Source of the DNA: Setophaga petechia
Lineage: Eukaryota; Chordata; Aves; Passeriformes; Parulidae
Reading direction: 5' to 3'
Assembly (NCBI GenBank): GCA_024362935.1
Contig: JANCRA010000003.1
Coordinates: 52,365,844 to 52,429,843 of the forward strand
Length of the DNA: 64,000 nt
Each line of letters begins with the position of its first letter. Within the stretch, counting starts at the first letter, position 1. Under the pieces are notes generated by a model. It was given only the letters and a program-made list of their open reading frames with translations. It ran no database searches and had not been told where the DNA came from. Below, piece by piece: positions 1 to 13,172 of this stretch. Made by a program: the position numbers and the translations under genes.

Positions 1-180
1 TAAGCTCCTGCTTTGAGAAATTGCTGTACAGGTGCTCTGTACAAATATCCATACTGCACAGTCTTGACTGCCTCAGTCTGAGATTTTCAATCTTTTTTAC
101 AACTGTATTATTTATGATCTTTTCTTACTCATGTGTGGACTTGTTCCATTCCTGTTAATAAATGTTGTTCTGTCTGTGTG
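1..180 (+). promoter_or_regulatory. CSTF3: Candidate intronic polyadenylation site of CSTF3 (short CstF-77 isoform)
   Basis: AATAAA lies at 157-162 and is followed at once by a run of T and GT repeats (163-180). TGTA motifs, the binding sites of cleavage factor I, lie upstream at 25-28, 38-41 and 104-107. Together these make a textbook strong poly(A) site on the coding strand inside the intron before the IKAKNYDK exon. Vertebrate CSTF3 is known to use a conserved intronic site in this same intron to make a short isoform as negative feedback. Identity with that site is inference, because exon 3 is outside the window. Confidence 0.55.
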
Positions 181-1417
181 ATTATTGTAGACTTGCACTA
201 GAAAGTGAATGCACCTTTTTCCTGTCTCTTCTGCTCCAAGTGTCAATACAGGTGTGTCTACATCTTGCATAGTTCCCCTGGTCCTACAAGCTGTGTAATA
301 TCAGAAAATTGCCCACATACTGACATTGGTAGTTGGACAAGATGCATGCAGTACAACACTAGTGGGTTTCTTCATAATTCTATTTGCTGTATTAGATCAT
401 TAAAACATACTATGGGGAAGTTTTAGGACATTTTTGAAGTGGAGGTGCTGCCTAATGAAGAGATTACTCTGAACCCTCTTCTGTAGAGTGTTGCTATTTA
501 CACATGAATAAACACAAACTGCTTCCTGTTCTGTTGTATTCTTTCCATATGGGGCAACAGAAATAATCCCCCTGTTGGCTGTGTTAGCTATGTGCTCTTG
601 TCCACAACACTTCTGAAGTCTCACTTGCAAATGTAACAAGGACAGTGAAAACTTTTTGTGTGCTTTCTTCTGTTGAAGTTGTTTGTTGATTCTTTGATAT
701 TTTGAGGGGGGAATGTGAGTGTCAGGTCAGGCACAAACATGGACTTCTTTTGTCAAAACCTGAAAGAACCAGAAGTAAAAACTGGTTTCTTGTGTATGCT
801 GTATTTGCCATGGGTTGGTTTTCATCTGCCTGGGAGAGGGAAACTGTAATTGTAATCTTTTGTTTCTTTTCTATATCTCTTCCAGCTGGCAGCTGGAAGA
901 GTTTCCTGATCTTTATTCAGATTTTTTGAGAAACATGGTGGTTGAGAGAGCACTTTCTGTTAAACCTTCTCTACTAGTGCTGCTACATAAAATATTGTGT
1001 GACTGTTTGCTGTAGAATGTTTTTACAGACTGTGGGAAGGCTTTTGAGTCATAACTGGGATGAAATCCAGTGACTTTTCTTAGCTGTGGAAGCAAGTCCT
1101 TCCCCATGGCATTCCTGTGTCCTCTTAGTACCACTGCTCTTCATTTACAAGAGTGCATTGGGTTTCCTCCTCATTTTATTCTTGATTTTCTCACCGATGG
1201 CTTCAGAATGATGGGTGCCCATATCCAGTGACAGTTTTGGATTTCTCCAGTGACATGTGTACCTAACATCCTGTGACTTTTTTGTGTTTGTTTCTTACAT
1301 AAAGCAATTCAAAAGTGAGAAGAAATGTCCATTGGTCCATAACTGTATAACATTGCACAGATGGCATTTCCTTTGTGCACATTATGTACATGCAGTTAAT
1401 TACACATAAGGAAATCG

Positions 1418-1457
1418 TAATTTGTAATTAAATAATCTAATTTCTAATTACAAATTA
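1418..1457. repeat. Perfect inverted repeat, 13-bp arms
   Basis: TAATTTGTAATTA at 1418-1430 is the exact reverse complement of TAATTACAAATTA at 1445-1457, with a 14-nt spacer. It sits in AT-rich intron. Low complexity makes a chance origin possible. Confidence 0.6.
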
Positions 1458-2244
1458 TTCTATTATTTCTGTAGATTTTTTCTTATTATTCTATTATTTC
1501 TAATAGGTAATTTGAATCTGATCTGTAGTGGGGTTTAGCTGGGTTGGTAATGACAAATATAATACAAAAACATGGGAGCATTTCCAGGGTTCACTGGAAC
1601 ATCATAAATGTTACATTTTGAGGATAGGCAGATAAGTAGAAAGGTGATCTTTTTTAATTGAGTTTGTGCACAGTTTTCAGTCATCGCTTTTCTAGTGGGG
1701 TCCTGTTGCATCTTGAGACAAGACCTCACTGTTAATCTGAAGTGTAAACAGCTGGGCTGTCTCTGTTCCCTTAAAAGCAGACTGGACAAGCCCTGTGACA
1801 GGGGCTGTGCATTAATGTTACATTGCACCAGTTCCAGTGAGCACACAGTGCTGATGTGTTGGCAGGTGCTGTACCCAGTGCTCTTGTAGATGGCTGGGCT
1901 CAAGGCTTTCAGGGCTTTGACATCTCTGACATACTCCAAAAGGAGAAGAGTCAGTATGCTGAGGATGTCTGCTAATTTTACTGGTGCTTTCACCCTGGCT
2001 CCGAGTTTCAGCAAAGCAGCTTGTACATACGTTTAAATGACATAGTTTTTTATTCTTAATTCAAACTATTCCTCTAAATCAGCTAATTTGGAAGGTTTAA
2101 TATTGTGATGGAGGATCAAGTGTCTTACCTCCTTCGATTCCTGTGGTGTATCTAGATGAAACATTGAGATACTAATGAGGACAGGATGCTCGGTCCAGCT
2201 CTTTGTGCTTTGCATTAGTGCTTGAAACACAGAGGCAGAAATAA

Positions 2245-2250
2245 CCAGTG
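2245..2250. repeat. Left target-site duplication of the solo LTR
   Basis: CCAGTG, identical to the copy right of the LTR. Confidence 0.8.
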
Positions 2251-2634
2251 TGTGACAGTGGTCACAGGGGTTTCAGATGGATGGAAGAGACAAGGATCTT
2301 GATTCCATGATCAGAAGGCTTGATTTATTATATTATGATATATATATAACATTATAACTATACTACATAGAAATAGAAAGAAAGAGGCTTCTTCCGAAGC
2401 TGGCTAAGAATAGAAAGGGAAGAATAATAACAAAGGTCTGTCTCTTGGCAGAGAGCAAGAGCAGCCCTGCTGTGAGTGGTCAGTAGATCCAAACATCCAC
2501 AGGGGACCAATCATGGATCCACCTGTTGCATTCCACAGCAGCAGATAACCATTGTTTACATTTGCTGCTGAAACTGCTCAGCTCCAGCAGGAAAAATCCT
2601 AAGAAAGGATTTTTCACAAAAGGTGTCTGCGACA
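2251..2634 (-). mobile_element. Solo LTR of an endogenous retrovirus, 384 bp
   Basis: The element starts TGTGACAGTG and ends TCTGCGACA, so it has the TG...CA ends of an LTR. It is flanked by a perfect 6-bp target-site duplication, CCAGTG, at 2245-2250 and 2635-2640. On the minus strand it shows TA-rich TATA-like sequence and an AATAAA (TTTATT on the plus strand near 2323) about 70 nt before the end, which suggests minus orientation. No internal retroviral coding sequence is present, so it is a solo LTR left by recombination. The sequence resembles a common passerine LTR family from memory. A 6-bp duplication is typical of class II (ERVK-like) elements. Confidence 0.85.
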
Positions 2635-2640
2635 CCAGTG
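2635..2640. repeat. Right target-site duplication of the solo LTR
   Basis: CCAGTG directly after the terminal CA of the LTR. Confidence 0.8.
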
Positions 2641-4102
2641 TGTGAAACTAGAACAAGAGATGACTGTACATTCTTGCTATAAACAATCTAATACTTCTGT
2701 ATTGGTTTTTGTGAGAATGAATACATTGCTTAAAATACATTTCAGGTCTTGCATTTGGACTAAAATAATGCCTAGTTGTTCAATTTATAGTATTTTCTAT
2801 GTCCAGACTGCAACAAAGTCAACTTCCTTTAGTTGTTCACCCTCAAAGTATGGGTTTTCAAACACAGTTTTTACTGTTTCAACAAAAGAAAAATGAACTC
2901 CCAGTTTGAAATTTAGATTTGCAAAAATGGAGTGGCAGGTGTGTAGTTGTATATGTGCTGTCCTGCAGATAAAACAATTTGAAGTTAGCATGTTAGCTAA
3001 CTTCATTGTGTTCAGTGGAGCTGCATTTAAACATCAAACTTAATTTAGGATTTTGATTATTCTAATTTTTATGGTTAAGTGCAGACTTACTATAGGTTCT
3101 ATGCCTGTGGATTCCTGAGGAATCTCAGACTATGCATATGCATCTGTGTTCGTGTGTGTGTACATATGTTTAGATTATAAGGTCACACAGCATAATGTTC
3201 TTTTTAAATCATAGAGTAGGAATAGGAGTGGGTAAGCTTATCAGTGCAAATTGTCTACAGGTAATTTATTCAGGCTACCTAAAAGTGTATAGGTACTTAG
3301 AAAAATAATTATGTAGAATATATTTAGAATTTCAGTGAAAAGGATTTTATTATCTGCAGCTTCAGTCTGAGTGCAAAAACTTGCCTTGGTGCTGTGTGTA
3401 GAGTGAGAAGATAGAGCTGGATTTCCTCTTCATTTTTGTTGTCTTGATGCCAGTACTGGCCTGCCTTTTCTCCATTCCTACCTACCCATCACAGTACTGT
3501 CTGTGTGTTGTTATGGGCAGATGCAGGAGTATATTCAGTGTAAGAATTACAAATCTCAGCTGTTGCTGGGTGCTGTATCTTGCAGTGTGTGCTTGCAGTT
3601 CATCTTTCAGATGATGAGGAGTTCCCAGGAGGCCTTGGCAGGAAGGTGTCCCTGCACAGCTCAGAGGTGTTCTCTCAGTGCCACAACTGTACTGACCATT
3701 TCAGATGGGGCAGCAAGGGCACTGGGGGAGAGATTCCCTAGTAATGAAATGTAACTGCTGATTTGATCTAAAAAATAAATCTCAGATTAATCCCCTGACA
3801 GACTTTTTAACATTGCAGTTACTGCAGAAGAAATCTGGTATTCTTGCTATCTCTAAATTATGCTTATGCAGCTGCTGGTTAGCAATGGTATTGCGTTTGT
3901 AAAGTGTGCAAGCACATTTGACAGCCTGTGATGAGCACTGTATTGTAGGAACAGTTCTGAATTAATTTCTTTAAACTTTCCCTGAGACATGGTTTAGTTA
4001 GTCTCTGTAGGTGACTCTTTGGTACTGTATCACAGAAGATTGCAGCATGCAGGAGCTTGAGGTACAAGCAGCCTTGCCATTGATGTTAATGCAGCAGGGG
4101 CT

Positions 4103-4137
4103 GGAATGATGGGAATTTAATATATTCCCATCATTCC
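4103..4137. repeat. Perfect inverted repeat, 14-bp arms, 7-nt loop
   Basis: GGAATGATGGGAAT (4103-4116) and ATTCCCATCATTCC (4124-4137) are exact reverse complements around the loop TTAATAT. In the CSTF3 pre-mRNA this would fold into a stable hairpin. Confidence 0.8.
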
Positions 4138-7100
4138 TTAAGGCTTGCAGCTCTTAAAGGTGTTAAGCATTTCTAATATACAATTAATACAAGCTGAAGA
4201 TGAGTGGCAGTGAATAAGTTCACAAAAAATCGCTTTTGTAACATATTTGCTTTTGGAAGCTTAGCTTACAGTTTTCCTTCTACCAGCTTTGCAAATTGAC
4301 CCCTTCCCAAGATCTTCCCATGGTGCTGCAGTAATTAATAGTTTTAGTTCCCAGCAGTGTGCTTTGGGAGTGTCCCTGCACAGCCTGACAGTGCAGCCAG
4401 GTTTCTCCATGAGGAAACATTTCCTTCATACCAGATCAGAGCAGCAAGCCCTACACTGAGAGCCTTAGTCTGGCAGGGTTCATTTCAGTGGGTGAACTTT
4501 GTCATTCTGGTCCTGACTGACTGTGCCTTTGGGAATTTGAAGTACTGCCTAGTTGAAGGATTGTGCTGGTTATTCTTACTCCATGTGATGATGGCCAGTA
4601 GTTGGATAAAAAGTGACTAGGAGAAAGTGCAGTTCATTTATAATAATGTAAAGTTCAAGTGAACTGGTTGTAAATAGACAACATAGGGATAAATGTTTGA
4701 AAGCACACATAGATGCCCTGGAAAACCCTACTAGCTACTTAAGGTTTTCTTTTGTAAAAATGCCCTCTTAAAATAGTCCCAGATGCATGACTTGTTGGTC
4801 CAAGTCACCCAAAGAAGTGCAGTGGGTGCAAGCAAAATGCAGAGCAGGGTCCCCATTCCTACTCCACCCCCTAAGAAAGAAATTGCTGCCCTGGTTCCTT
4901 ACTTGCCCATGATTGTTGTCCATTCCCCAGGGCAATGATATCAATAATTGTAGCTCAAATGAAATTCTGCAGAGAAGTCCTTGAGCAGGATGGGCAGGCC
5001 CCTCAGAATATTCCACAGTATTTCCTCCTGATAAAATATCAGTGCTTGTAAGCCTGAGCAGGAAGCAGACTGTATGATTTATTGTTACAGGATAAAAAAT
5101 TAAGTTTTCCCAGACAATATGTGACTAAGCTTAATTCAGTCCTCCCTTTTTTTTGGCAAGGGAGAGGGGGAATTCAATTTCAGATTGATACACAAAAGCA
5201 CGTGCTTTTTTGTATGTGTACAGGATGGGTGTTAAAAGGGAAATAGTGTAGAACTTTAAAATTAGCTGGCTTGAATTCAGGAATATTTTTTCTGGCACTA
5301 AGCAAATGGAGGTAAGTTTCGTGCTAGTGGTCTTAGCTGTTAAAAAAATTACTGTTGCATTAGCAGCTATTTACAAAAGAAAAAAGGCATGAAGTTAGAG
5401 ATGGCATACTTATTTGTCATTTTACTGATGCTCCCAACGTTTGGGTTTAACCCTAGAAAAGTTGTGGGTTTTTTGATTTGCCAGTGAGAAAAGCACTGGT
5501 GTTTTCAAATAATTAAGTTTGATAATTCTGGTTGGTCTTCTGTCAAATGAAGACTCAGCACTGAGGAGGTGTCCTTAGACATCTAGAAGTCTGTCATTTC
5601 TGCACAAGCTTCACAGTCAAACATTTTTCACTGCTCTTGGAGTGTGCCTTTGTGCCCCTAATGCACAGAAATGCTGAGCACCTGCTGAGTGGCTGCAGCT
5701 GCATGGACCCTGTGCTGGTGGCTGCGTTTACCTCCCAGGCTGGCAGAGTTGCTGTAACTGCCTAGAAAGTGCTGGTTTTCACCTGTGAGCAGGGATTTCT
5801 GCTGCAGTCACTACTGGAAGTCAGTTCTGAGATGCTGCCTGCCTCAGTCCATCACAGTTTTTGTGGTGGTGCTTCACTGTGTTGCTGAGCCTTCAGAGTG
5901 GATTTTTACAGGTGCTGCATCACCATGATGACACGTGCCCAAACCAAGCACCATTGCCAGGCCTGTTCTCTTCCAGAACTGGCCTCAAGTTTGGGCCTGG
6001 GCAGATCCACATCTTTTCTTGGGAACCTTGTCTGCCTTGCTGGGAGCTGCACCTTCTCAATTTAGAGAGCTTACATTATGTTTTCTAGCAGGTCTCTGTT
6101 TTGTACTTGGCAAAATATTTTCTTCCAGTTACACTGCTGTGTTAGTTACCTGTCCCTTTTACTATTTTGCTGTTGAGGTGTGCTTGGTGTTTTTAGATCC
6201 AACCTGGTCTTGGCATCCTAGCTTAAAGCAGCAAAATTGAAGAAAAAAGAGCTATCTTGGGATTTCTGAGATCCCTTATGTGCTTCTATGCAAATTAAAT
6301 TAGCTATGAGCCTACATACCATTTTTAATACTATACTTTAATTTTCTCTTTGCAGGCAATTGCAGCATTCTGTAATGCAAGTGCTATCTGAATATATTCT
6401 CTATTTACATAACAATGCACCTAACCTAGGAGTCAAAGTCAAGTCCTGAATCAAATAATTGCTTGCTGTTCATCTACTGAAGAGGCTCTTCTCTGTAGAA
6501 AGTTTTAGAACACTACCATGGGCTTCTGGATGATCAGTTACAGCAGAAAAGCCCCAAAATGCTTGGTTAGAGGGGTAGGGGAGAGCAGTATCAAACTGAA
6601 CAGATGTTCTGCTCTCTCAAAACAGCAGTTCCCTACTATGTGTCTCTTTCTGCATGGCCAACACTTGGTGGTGGTGGGGTGCAGAAGAAAATACACTTTT
6701 CTCTGTGAAAAGCAACCAAAAAAAATGAGATTATTAGTACGAAACAGGGCTTCACTGCAAGGAAGCTGTAATTGCTCTGAGTGTTCTCTGGTGTGGGGCA
6801 GAACTGCCAGCAGTGTTTGTTTGTTGTGCACTGATGTCTGTGAAAGTGACACATTTCTGGTCAGTAAGCAGGTGTTCTTTCTGGCATATGGGTCAAGGCT
6901 GACCTTTGGCAAGGCTAGGGGTTTACCTATGCCAGTTTCTCCTTATGACCCCAAAATCAGAATCTTTAGCTTAAATACATGACCCTAACTCCTGGTATTT
7001 CTTCTCAATATACTGAGAGGGGGATAGGTGGGAGGAAACTGGGAGGTCAGTGGGGTTCCATTTCTCTTGTTTAGGCTACAAGTGAGTTTCTGTACTGCTT

Positions 7101-9490
7101 TTATGATTTATGGGTTTCTGCATTTCATCTTCCTCCTAAGAGGTGAAATAAGCTGCAAATGCACCTACCTAGGCTGCATGGGAAATGAATGCTAGCACCA
7201 CTGTGATAATGAAATCTGACATCAGAGCAGCTCTTCTCTCTGCTAACCCAGCACCAGTGAATTTCAGATAGGAACAACATAATGAATTGTCTTTGCAAGT
7301 CTTTGTCTTCGAAGTGCAGCTGACTTCAATGGGTTTTAATCCTATAATTCTGATAGCACAGAGTGTATAGAAAAAAGCCCACAAGCAAACAGGAACTCAC
7401 ATAAAGTGTCAGTCATTTGGAGTTGACCTGTAAAATAAAAAGACTTCAGTGTAGAGCTATCCCCTCTCAATTTCAGTGGCAATGTCACCTAAGCTTGGGA
7501 ATGTGTGATCTCTGGTTTTATTTTCTGACTTCAGTGCATCTCTACATAGCCAGTTATTCAAGTGTGAAGTCACTTACTATCTAAGCACTGACATCAACTC
7601 ACAGATTTAAAAGTAGCTATACAAATATTTTTGTCTTGATCCTGTTTTTTGAATAAGTTCCCATGAAGAGAAGAGCAGACTTAAATTTAACCTTTGAGGG
7701 CATGAAGCTGAAATTTAGGGAAGGAGAAGAGGAACCCACTTAAAAACCTCAACTCGTACAGTGTTTAAGGAGAAAAGCAGTATATAATTTAAATATTCTA
7801 GAAACTTGAGGGGTTTGTAATACAAGCAGTCTCATCAACTCAGGACAGTAATTACTCTCAAATTCAGCTGCTCTGGAAAGAGGATCCAGAATAGTTATGC
7901 AGAGCCTATCCATGAAAAGTTTTTGGATCAAGTTTTTACCAAAAAGATTTGCCTTTTTCATGTGATTTCGGATGAGGTTGTTGGTGGTCAGTCCAGATAT
8001 GGTTGCTAAATATTGAGGAGACCCTGCAGTAAAGCTCCTATTTTGAAGAAAACTGTTTTATCACTAAATGCTGTTTTTATAGGGAAGTCTGTTTTCATGT
8101 CCAAAAGACAGAAATCTGGGTGCTTAATTCTGTGATTGACTCTTCAGATATTGTCTTTCCTTTTCCAATATAAATTTAATATTATAGATGAGATTTCCCA
8201 ATAATTATTGTAAGAATGTGCATTTTCAAAAAAGACATGGGGGAATTTCCTTGATTTCTGACAGATGTGAAAGATTTTTGATGAGGACAGCTGCCTATAT
8301 TAGAAAAATAACTTCCCTGAACTTCAGCAGGAAGAAGTTCATGAATGGAATACTTCATTCATGTAAACCAAAAGCAGCTCAGTCATCATCTGAGGCAGGT
8401 TATTATCCTACTTTAATAAATGATTGACCTAATCCTGTTAATGATTTCATAGGAAATCCATGACAAAGCCAGGAACCACATCCCTTCCTTTAAAGATTCA
8501 TTTCATGGCACTGCAGTTGAAGTGTGCTTGGTTTGGGATTAGTGGGTTACCTTTGCTGGGGTTTATTTTGTAATGCAGTGTACAATGTACAGCATCTTGT
8601 CAGCTGCAAATCGATGCTGGGATGCAGTTGCAGAGAATTGCTGGTGCCTGAGCATTATTCTGCACTATTAACTTGAAAATTTCTGATTGATGGTTTCCTG
8701 TGATGAGACAATGGCTTCTGTGGTCAGACAGGAGAGCCCTCAGGCACTTCTGGAGGCTGAGGATCAGTCTAATGGTTTTGAGAACCATTCTCTGGGCCAT
8801 TTCTGCTACAAATTATTGGAAAATTGCTCTTTATGTTCTAAGAACAGAGGCAAAATATTAAGAACAATTTGTTCTCTGCTAACAGGCCAAGCTGGTCTTA
8901 TGCTAATATTACAAGAGTAAGAAGATTATGCTGTATGACATAAATTACATCATCTAGTACTATTTTTAACTCCTTGAATAACCTGTATTCCTTTTCCTTA
9001 GGAGAATTGCTTGTTTGGCTGGATTTACTGGGGAGAGCCTTTCTGAGACCAGTTCTGTGCTAGAAAATGTGAGCCATGAATACATGGCCACTGAATTCAT
9101 TTGACCACTCAAAAGGGCAGCAGTTCTTTCTGGTCTGAAGATATCTTCATTTGGGTTATCAGCCCTTTTTGCTAAGTCCCTGTGGAGGCTGCCTTACAGA
9201 TGTGTAGCTTTTAAAAAATTTTATATTCTAGGATCTCTTAAAGAATAAGATCTCTTTGAAATTGTAAATTGCTCAGGTGTACTTTTAACATATGCTTGGT
9301 GAATGAACAGAGATTTCTTCCATAAAAATTATTATTGTTTGATAGCCATATTTTACTAAAAAATTTGTCTGAAATACTATAATTGACTGTTTCCTTACCA
9401 AACTTACTCTTTTCTGCCCTTTTCTGCAAAGCCTTTTCATCTGAAAAGAATGTGTCAAAACTGTAGGCATGTGATGAGTATAGTGAGAAA

Positions 9491-9530
9491 TTATAAAACT
9501 ATAAACCTAATTATAAAACTATAAACCTAA
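9491..9530. repeat. Tandem pair of a 20-bp unit
   Basis: TTATAAAACTATAAACCTAA occurs twice in exact succession. Confidence 0.9.
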
Positions 9531-12500
9531 TGGGGAGCTCTGTGCCCCCTAAAACACCCCATTTTCCCCAGCTATAACTTCAAATGACATAGTAAACTGC
9601 CAGTTTCTTAAAGAATTTGAGGATAGCACAATGAAAGCAGGAATGATTTTTTAAAATAGCTGTACATTACTGTAATGAGCACTGTTAGACATGAGAAAGC
9701 ATGATGATTTCAAATTAAGATCTTAATAAATTACATCTTAGGTCACAGCCTTGTAAATGTGAGAGGAACAATTGGTGTTTTTCCCCTAGGTAGTGATGCC
9801 TCACATACCCTTTATTCCATGTAATCTGTTGCAGTGGTCTGATCCCTGCCTTGTTTCTAGATCTGAGTGTAGCAAGGAATTTCCAGCTTGGATTATGGGG
9901 TAGAGCCTGTCTGGTGGCACTGGCAGACTGCAGTGGGTCTGTGCTCCTCAGATAATAGGTACTGGTGCCTATAATCTTATTAAATCAGCTGAAAAAAGCA
10001 TTAGAGGAGTGCCTGTGTTCAATTGCAATGGGCCCTGCTGAGGCACTGTTCTCTTTTGAAAAGCAATTGAAGTAGACAAATGATGTAATTTTCTGATTTT
10101 ACAAATTAGGGATCTCTAGCCAATGAGATGGACCAAATGCCTTGGCTTTAGGCTTCCCTCTTAATGAAACTTTAAAACTTCAGTGATCTGGCCAACAGCT
10201 AGGACTGCAAATCTTTAATTTATCTCATTGCATTTGATCATGTTAGCTAGAGATTATCGTGCAATCCATGGGTGCTAGATGTGCTTTTGAGTCCTATAAT
10301 TTGAGAGTTAAATGATAAAAAGTAAATTCTAGGAGGAAAATCACTGCTGCTTTGCATACTTCCTAAGAACTGCAAAGGCTCCCAGTAGATCTGGGGATGT
10401 TAGAGATCCAAATATCCAAAAACACATCCTAGAACATCCCACTGCTTCTGCAAAGTACAAGAGATGTTGAGAAAGGGATGAGCAGCAGAAGTGAACTAAA
10501 GCACACAGGAAAAACCAAAATGCCTGAGTTGGGAAGGAAGCAAGTTTGCAGGGCTGTGAATGTGGGGTGGTGTTTTCTGCTGTGCCTTAAAGGGAGTGTG
10601 AAATTGAAGAGGAAATTACAAGCCACGGGGCATGTTGAAAATTGACTTTTCATTAAAATGAGATTGAGAATCTGGGTATGAAGTAGAATCTGGCTAGAAC
10701 GTAGCGGATGCTTAGCATTTGTAAATTACTTCATACAGCTAATATTACATTCCATTTCATAATGGGCAGATTGCCCAAATAAAAAAGGTAATGTTCTTCC
10801 TGAGCTGGAGAATATATTAAAGAGTGGGTAGAAACAGAGCAGGGGAAAAAAGCTGGCAGTGCTGATGTGGGCTGTGTATCTGGGAGCTTCATCAAAGAAC
10901 AGCCAGTGCAGTAGACTCACAGGAAAAGAAAACATAGACACGGAGCAGTTCTCCTCACCCCCAATTTGTCAGAGCTGTAGGGTGCTAAGGTAAAAGAGAA
11001 GTGACACTGTCTGTTTTGAAGAGCATGGAGTGTGCTTTTCATCATGATTTAAAAGGGTGGGTTCTGCAGCTTCACTGTGAAGAGATGTTTGCAGTACTGG
11101 GGCTCAGTTAGTCAGGAGGAACAGCAGTGCAAGTAATAACAGATGGGTTTGGTGTTTAAACTTAACTCCCGGTTGGGGTGGAGAGTGTGTTTGGGGTTTT
11201 TTAATGAAAGTGTGTTCTGGAAAGAAAGTAAAACTCCAAAATGAGAAGAGATAACATAACAGAAGGATGCTGTAGATAGGAAGAAAGAGAAAAGACACAT
11301 GAGAAATTGCTTCTTTTTTATAATCAGATTCAAAACAAAAGAGATGTATTTGATGTCTGAATTAAATGAAGTAGGGAGTGAATCAGTGACTGCAATTCAG
11401 AATCATTCTCCAAGCAGAAAAATCACTGGAGAGTTTTGTCACCCACCTCAGGTGTTTTTTTTTTTAAGGCAGCCTATAAATAAATATTTCTCTGTAGACC
11501 CTCTGTCTAGTCTCTTGAGAGTGGTGCCTGAAAATTATGCATTCTTTTCAAAATATTAGCGTGAAGGAATGCCCTCCCTGCAGGACCAAGAGCCAGCAGT
11601 TTTTGTAAGGGGGTAGGGGCAGATGCTACTCCTGCAGATTTGTCTATTTAATAAAAGTAGACAAATTTCTATTTCTATTTCTAATGTTCTATTTAATAGA
11701 AAATTAATCAAGTTGCACTAAGGTGTAAAGCAAAGCACAATTGCTAGTTTTAGTAGCTCTGTCTCTGAGCTCTTATTTGTTAGAGAAGCATTTGCCCTTG
11801 ACACTAGAGTAGATATTTAGGAATTAGGATAGGTAGGTAGTTCTTTTATATCCCAAACTATATTATTAGTGGCAAAGTTTATTTATTGCAGTGCATTAAT
11901 CCTTCATCACTTCTAGATCAATGTTTGCTGTAAGTAACAAATAGGCTGTCAATATCCTCAGGCCTTGTATTCTTGCATTCTGGAATGCAGTTTGCTCATA
12001 CCTAAGCACTTTCTATTCAAGTATTTGTATGGATTGATTCCTTTCCTGATGCATCTGAAAATTAAAGGTACTGGGTCTTTCAGTCTAACAGATTAAACAA
12101 AAAGACATCTTCCACTTGCAGTTTTTTAAATTATTTTTTAACATAGTTTTTCTAATTAAGAATGACTCTTAACACTTTAACTGGGGAATGTTACTCTGTC
12201 TGCAGAGGGGCATTTCACAAGTTCTTCTTTTGCACCCTTTTCCAAAGCCTTCTGCTCTGGTCTGCTCCCTCCCCACCCTCAGGCTCCCTGGGTTCTTTTC
12301 CTTCCCAGACTTCCAGATAAATCTAGTTTTATGTTTGCAGTTTCAAAAATAGCCTTTTCAAGTCTTCAGTCTAATTTTTGTGGTTAGTCAGTGAGGGAGG
12401 TGTCCAGGCAGAGATTCTCCAGGCTGCTGCCCCTCAGAGGAGAGATGTTGGTAGAGTGTGTTACCTTGATATGCTGTGGTTAATTGTTTCTCAAGGCTGT

Positions 12501-12980
12501 TACAGTTTTATTAAAGGCTTGGGGTGATGAAGCTGTAATGAGAATTTTCAAGAAGTTAAGAGAATGAGGAGCAGTTTTGCACATTGCTGCCCATTCATGC
12601 AGTGGCTCTGTCTCTGCCACTGCCCTGTCCCCATTTCCTGCTGCCACTTAGCTCCCTGTGAAAATTGCTGCCCTTCATTTCCTAATTATCATTTTTCCTG
12701 TAGACATGACCACTTTTTTCTGTTCAAAATAGTAATGTGGCTCAGAATTTTGCTATTAAAAGTCAGCTTTCTCACTGTCTGTTCAGTAAGTGCCTGTTCA
12801 ACTATTTTTGTGTGCAGGATATGAACTGATAATTGGATTTATAGAACTGCAGCTTTGCTTCATTAACAGAGCCTATATTCTCAGTTACTGTAAAGGTTTT
12901 TATTCTTAAATAGTGTGAGCAAATTGGAAGTGTACCTGACTATAAATATAGTGTATGTGACACCTCAGGGATGATGGGGG

Positions 12981-13172
12981 TCAGGAAGCTGGTGGAACAC
13001 TGGGACAGGCTTCCCAGAGAGGTGGCCCAGAGCCTGCTGGGGTGTAAGTGTCATTTGGACATGTAAATTACATTTAAATGTCATTTAGCCCTTAAGAACA
13101 TCCTTGAGCCTCTTGTCAGCCCTGAAGTTGGACTGGGTGATCAGGGTAGGTTCCTCCCCACTGAAATATTCT
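12981..13172 (+). mobile_element. CR1-like LINE fragment (3' region)
   Basis: The segment CACTGGGACAGGCTTCCCAG, AGGTGGCCCAGAG, and further on GTTGGACTGGGTGATCAGGG match the conserved 3' part of avian CR1 in sense orientation. It is diverged and 5'-truncated, as is usual for CR1. Confidence 0.7.

Larger units (their letters stand above)
2641..12980. other. CSTF3 large intron, interior
   Basis: Intronic sequence, mostly AT-rich. Only short ORFs without recognisable domains are seen. Apart from the hairpin at 4103-4137 and the 20-bp tandem pair at 9491-9530, I see nothing that can be named. Confidence 0.6.

Noticed and set aside
12564..12824. Cysteine-rich 86-codon ORF in the CSTF3 intron
   Set aside because: No family resemblance, no splice or promoter context, and a length expected by chance in 18 kb.
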